From Sorex araneus (taxonomy: Eukaryota; Chordata; Mammalia; Eulipotyphla; Soricidae), in contig NC_073308.1 in assembly GCF_027595985.1 (NCBI RefSeq), positions 17,444,005 to 17,508,004 on the forward strand: DNA of 64,000 bases. Reading direction: 5' to 3'. The notes beneath the pieces are model-generated. The model was not told the origin of the DNA. It searched no databases and worked only from the letters and a program-made list of their open reading frames with translations. A program made the position numbers and the translations under genes. Below are positions 60,575 through 64,000 of the stretch, one piece after another (the stretch's first letter is position 1; each line of letters begins with the position of its first letter).

Positions 60575-60705
60575 TGAGACACTTGGGGACACCAGGATTA
60601 TAATCAGCAGTGCCATCTGTGAGGGTCAAACCCAGGCCTTAGAGGAAAGGTAAAGCAAGGCAAGGCATGTGTTCTACCTCTTGAGCCATATCCCCAGCTC
60701 TGATA
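60575..60705 (-). mobile_element. Antisense SINE, old
   Basis: GAGGGTCAAACCCAGGCCTT, GGCATGTGTTCTACCTCTTG and AGCCATATCCCCAGCTC in antisense order. Confidence 0.6.
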
Positions 60706-60888
60706 GGTGCTGTGAAAGTTTGAGGTTCTGATCTGATCCTGTATCTACTTCAAACTTCACTTTTTCCCACCTCTCTGTGTATTATTTTTTATTGGTAATT
60801 TCCAACTCAGACTGTCTTAGAGTACATATTAACTATAGAGAGTATTCACCACTATTATTGTTTTCTGAGTAATTCACCACTATTACTG

Positions 60889-61745
60889 AGGAAAGATGGC
60901 GCCACCACTGCCCGAACCCCTTGTGCTTTCCCGAACCTGGCTCACCGTCTCGCTTGGACTGCACGCGGCTCAGCACACCAGGCATGGAACTCTACACGTG
61001 ATCCCTGCTGAAACTCTATGCATGATTCCTGATGGACACCGCTGGCTGTTTTGCAAGATTCAGACACAATGGCATTGGCAGGGCACGGAGAAACTGCAGT
61101 GGCGGCCATAGCGTTGCCTCTTGCTCTGGCCAGGCGAGTCGCAGCACCTTCAGACATAGAGCCTTGGCGGCAGTGTGCACAGTGGCTCATCCACTGTGGG
61201 GTGCTGTCAGCCAACCACCTGGTGTCCTGGGACTTGGCGCAGGTGTTCGACCTGGCACAGACCCTCCGCCATAGGGTCCTGCTCTGCCAGCTGCCCAACA
61301 ACCTCCGGGCACACTCCATCAACCTCAAGGAGATCAACCTTAGGCCGCAGATATCCCAGGTGCTGCCCAGAGATGCAGGTAGGTGCGTGTTTGTTAGTTT
61401 GCAGATTGTTACAACATGCCAGTCAACCAAAAGCTTATATTTGGTAGACTGGGAACACCTGCAAAGGCGATTAAAGGCCGCCCCAAAAGCTTCTGTCCCT
61501 CTCAGAGAGCTCAGCCAGCTACTGAGACTATCCTGCCTGCATGGCAGAGCCTGGCAAGCTACCCATGGCGCACTTGATATGCCAAAAACAGTAACAACGG
61601 TGGTCCTCATTCTCCTGACCCTGAAAGAGCCCCCAATATGCCATCAGGCTACACTAGCACGCGACAGGGAAGAATGGAGATGTTACTGGCTCCCACTCGA
61701 ACAAATCAACGAACAATGGGATGACAGTGATACAATGATACAGTG
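60889..61745 (+). mobile_element. RTE-tailed chimeric element carrying a VAV3 exon copy
   Basis: Flanked by ATTACTG (60882-60888 and 61746-61752). The left part (60889-61155) starts AGGAAAGATGGCGCCACC, with a YY1-type motif in the first 15 bases. Bases 61156-61359 are VAV3-like coding sequence. Bases 61360-61492 are unassigned, possibly intron. Bases 61493-61592 match the body of the composite SINEs (GCCTGGCAAGCTACCC, ATGCCAAAAACAGTAACAA). Bases about 61640-61745 match the RTE LINE 3' end (GGCTACACTAGCA, AATGGAGATGTTACTGGC, GATACAGTG). One 231-codon frame (61051-61746) crosses all parts. No known host gene has this structure. Likely mobilised by RTE machinery. Confidence 0.78.
61156..61359 (+). 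pseudogene. VAV3: VAV3 first coding exon copy (CH-domain start)
   Basis: VAV3 is a Rho/Rac guanine-nucleotide exchange factor; its N-terminus is a calponin-homology (CH) autoinhibitory domain. These 68 codons read [31 protein letters not shown] and [18 protein letters not shown], closer to VAV3 than to VAV1 or VAV2 as I remember them. The initiator is ATA instead of ATG, and several residues differ (for example DGVLLCQLL has become HRVLLCQLP). Similarity stops after ISQ at CAG|GTGCTG, as expected of an exon-intron junction, so the source may have been genomic DNA or unspliced RNA. No frameshift or stop is present. It sits inside a mobile chimera, so it is not the VAV3 gene itself. Confidence 0.8.
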
Positions 61746-61752
61746 ATTACTG

Positions 61753-63515
61753 TTTCCTTATTCTTTCTTATTTTATGTCTCAGATGCATTTTCTTGGCCC
61801 ATTTACTAAACTGGCTTTTCATTCATGGTCAAAATACAGACTTAATGATTGTGTCACTATTAAAGCAAGAGACATTCATGCTGCTAACCTTGGACTCACC
61901 TTCACCATCTCCATAGTTTTGATTTGAGAAATGGACAGGGAATTAACTTTTGTAGATGTGATGAGACTTTATTTTTTTATGAATCTAAGGGACAGGTATG
62001 GGTGACAAACGGAGACCCACCTTCCCATGGCTTTTGCTGGCTTTTGCTGATGTAGCACACTTCCTGGAACCATTTCTGATAGTTGTTCCCCTCTGAAGGA
62101 ATCAACTTGTGTGTTCATTTGGTTTGGGGACAAAAATCTGACAGCTCTGTCAGAGGTGTGAATATTTTGCCAGCAACTAACAAATCCTGACAATCTGGAC
62201 TTCATCATCCTCTGCAGCCTTGGGAGAGAGAGGAGCCTGTGGTGAGATTAGCGATGAGTCAGACTTTGACATGGAACTTTCTGGAAGGCAGGGGATTTGG
62301 GGTCTGACACACACACACACACGTGCACATGCCCACATACAAATGCATAGCTTTCTGAGACTGTGCATAATTCAGAGTGGGTTTTGGTTCTCTTTGTGTA
62401 GAATTTCTCAAGAACTGTCAGATGCTTTTTCAGCAGAACCAGGTTGATGCACTTACTCGGACATGAACTCAACAAGCATGCATTTTCTGCAGAAATCAGT
62501 TCAAACAGTGGAAACTGCCAAAATATGGCATCCTGCCTCTTCTAAGAGACTGACACTGGCCGACAATTGTTTGCAAGGGGAGCTGCTGAAGTCACAAGTT
62601 GGGAGACTTAACTATGAATGTGACAGGAGTTCAAGGAAGGTGAGAGGAACACACTGTGGGATTTCCCAGAGAAACCCCCGGGGGAAGTGCAGCTTGAGCT
62701 AACCCTTGTGATTCAGTTTCAGGATTTACCTGTGTACCTGACATTGCAGTTTCAGCGAGTTATTTTCAATCTTTGATCTCTCATCAGCACATTTTCTCTT
62801 TCTCAGTGCTGATCTGAAAATGGTCCAGAAAGGAGTCAGAACTCTGGATACTTGTCAGTTTCTCTTTCTTGAGCTTTTCTTTTGGCAAAATAAAATAAAC
62901 TAAACTTATTTTATTTTCTGCAAGGGAGGAAAAACCTGTCAGAAAGAAAAGGAAGTAGAGAAGTATATCAATCATTCTTAAACGTGTTTGAGAAGCAAGT
63001 GCATTTCTACCTCAGGCCTCACATTAAATATATATGCATATATACATATATAGATACATATATATTTATGTATATTGCCAATTCTTGCTTTTTATCAGGC
63101 CATTCACACATTGGCACTTGAATGTAGAAGCTGCAAAAGAGCAAATCTAATGAGTGTCATGGGCAGCTGTTACATGAATGATAAAAAACTTCTGAAAGTA
63201 TCTCCACACAAATCAGAGTGGTGCACACTTTATAATAAGGGCAATGATAATCAGGATGATTTAGAGCCACTTTAATCAAAGGCTATATTAGAATGTGGAT
63301 CCCAGAGGTGAGAAGGCCGTTATTAGTTCATTGAACCGCCCCGATCCCAGGGCATTCATCGCTCAACTCACACAGAAGGATTTTAGTATCTTTCTAAAAG
63401 AAAATCTTTTTCTGAATATTTGGCTTGTAAGGAGTGGGAATGGTCTGGGAAAAAGATAAGAAGAGATAAATAAGAGAATTTGAAGTTAAAATGGGGAAAA
63501 ATGGGATGGGCCAAA
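61753..63515. other. Unassigned DNA with small simple repeats
   Basis: A (CA)n run at about 62308-62323 and an ATATAT/ACAT tract at 63026-63075. No gene recognised. Confidence 0.5.
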
Positions 63516-63625
63516 AGACAAAAGAGAACGAGTCTATTTTTCTCTAAGTTAAGACAAAAGAGAACTAAGTCTATTTATCTTGAAATTAGTATAGAAGAGA
63601 ACTAAGTCTATATTTCTCCAAGTTA
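63516..63625. repeat. Three-unit ~36-bp minisatellite
   Basis: Units 63516-63551, 63552-63589 and 63590-63625 share AGAGAACTAAGTCTAT and a TTCTC/TAAGTTA end, with a few differences. Confidence 0.88.
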
Positions 63626-64000
63626 AGACAGGTCTGGGAGCTTGTTAGTGCCTGCCAATGTTTTTTGTCACATGAAAGTTTGTAAGATTGATTAAAGCAC
63701 TTAGAAATAGACATTAGCAAAAAATATTTATAAGCAATTGAATATATTTTAAAAATATGATTTAGGAGGCTTCTACATCATTTAGAAATCACCTTTTTTG
63801 TATGCTCATCAAGTCCAGATTTATCGCTCCGTGCTTGACTTCTTTCATGCGTTCCAGAATTGGTCATTAAACTCTCCACCTGAAAGCCCTACTTGGAAAG
63901 CAAATAAGACTCACTGTTCATAAGAATTCTAGCTTCTGCCTGTTCTCTGTCATTGTCCTACACTCCAGGCTTCTGTGTCCACCTCTGTCAATAGTCATAT
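63626..64000. other. Unassigned DNA
   Basis: Nothing recognised. Confidence 0.5.

Overview
This window looks like non-coding nuclear DNA from a mammal, most likely a shrew (Sorex-like, Eulipotyphla). The main clue is about thirty copies, at many ages, of one tRNA-like SINE with a head like GGGGCCGGAGCGATAGCACA, a box-B-like GGTTCGATCCC and a tail like GTGTGACCCAAAAA. I associate this family with shrews; that is recall, not a database result. Young and old L1, MIR, L2-like, hAT-like and LTR-like relics give the usual mammalian background. I found no intact host protein-coding gene, and the open frames lie in transposons, low-complexity DNA or unrecognised sequence.

Layout. 0-30 kb: scattered SINEs, a truncated U2 snRNA copy (4.2 kb), a near-perfect 49-base palindrome (5.95 kb), a pair of perfect 23-base inverted repeats (9.7/10.0 kb), a small hAT-like element with an 8-bp target duplication (15 kb), a 5S rRNA pseudogene (18.5 kb), an L1 copy with a 5' inversion between 18-bp target duplications (19.0-19.5 kb), and old antisense L1 (26 kb). 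30-42 kb: decayed L1 ORF2, a possible antisense pseudogene of unknown parent (33.1-33.8 kb), a second inverted/direct L1 copy (34-34.9 kb), and a duplicated CA-microsatellite block (35.3-35.6 kb). 42.0-48.8 kb: one apparently full-length but dead L1 with a 16-bp target duplication, carrying inside ORF1 a second, 5'-truncated L1 with its own 16-bp target duplication. 48.8-56 kb: mostly unrecognised DNA with a possible solo LTR (53.5-54.4 kb). 56-59.7 kb: an old L1 split by an antisense RTE-clade LINE.

The most interesting locus is 60,889-61,745. It is flanked by a short direct repeat and begins with an AAGATGGCGCC motif. It carries an uninterrupted copy of what I recognise as the first coding exon of VAV3 (start of the calponin-homology domain, initiator ATG changed to ATA), then a segment shared with the window's composite SINEs, then the 3' end of the RTE LINE. 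I read it as a non-autonomous, RTE-mobilised chimera that captured a host exon. The RTE LINE at 57-59.5 kb, the two composite SINEs (4.0 and 38.3 kb) and this chimera share one 3' tail, so the window holds a likely driver of the RTE machinery and three passengers.
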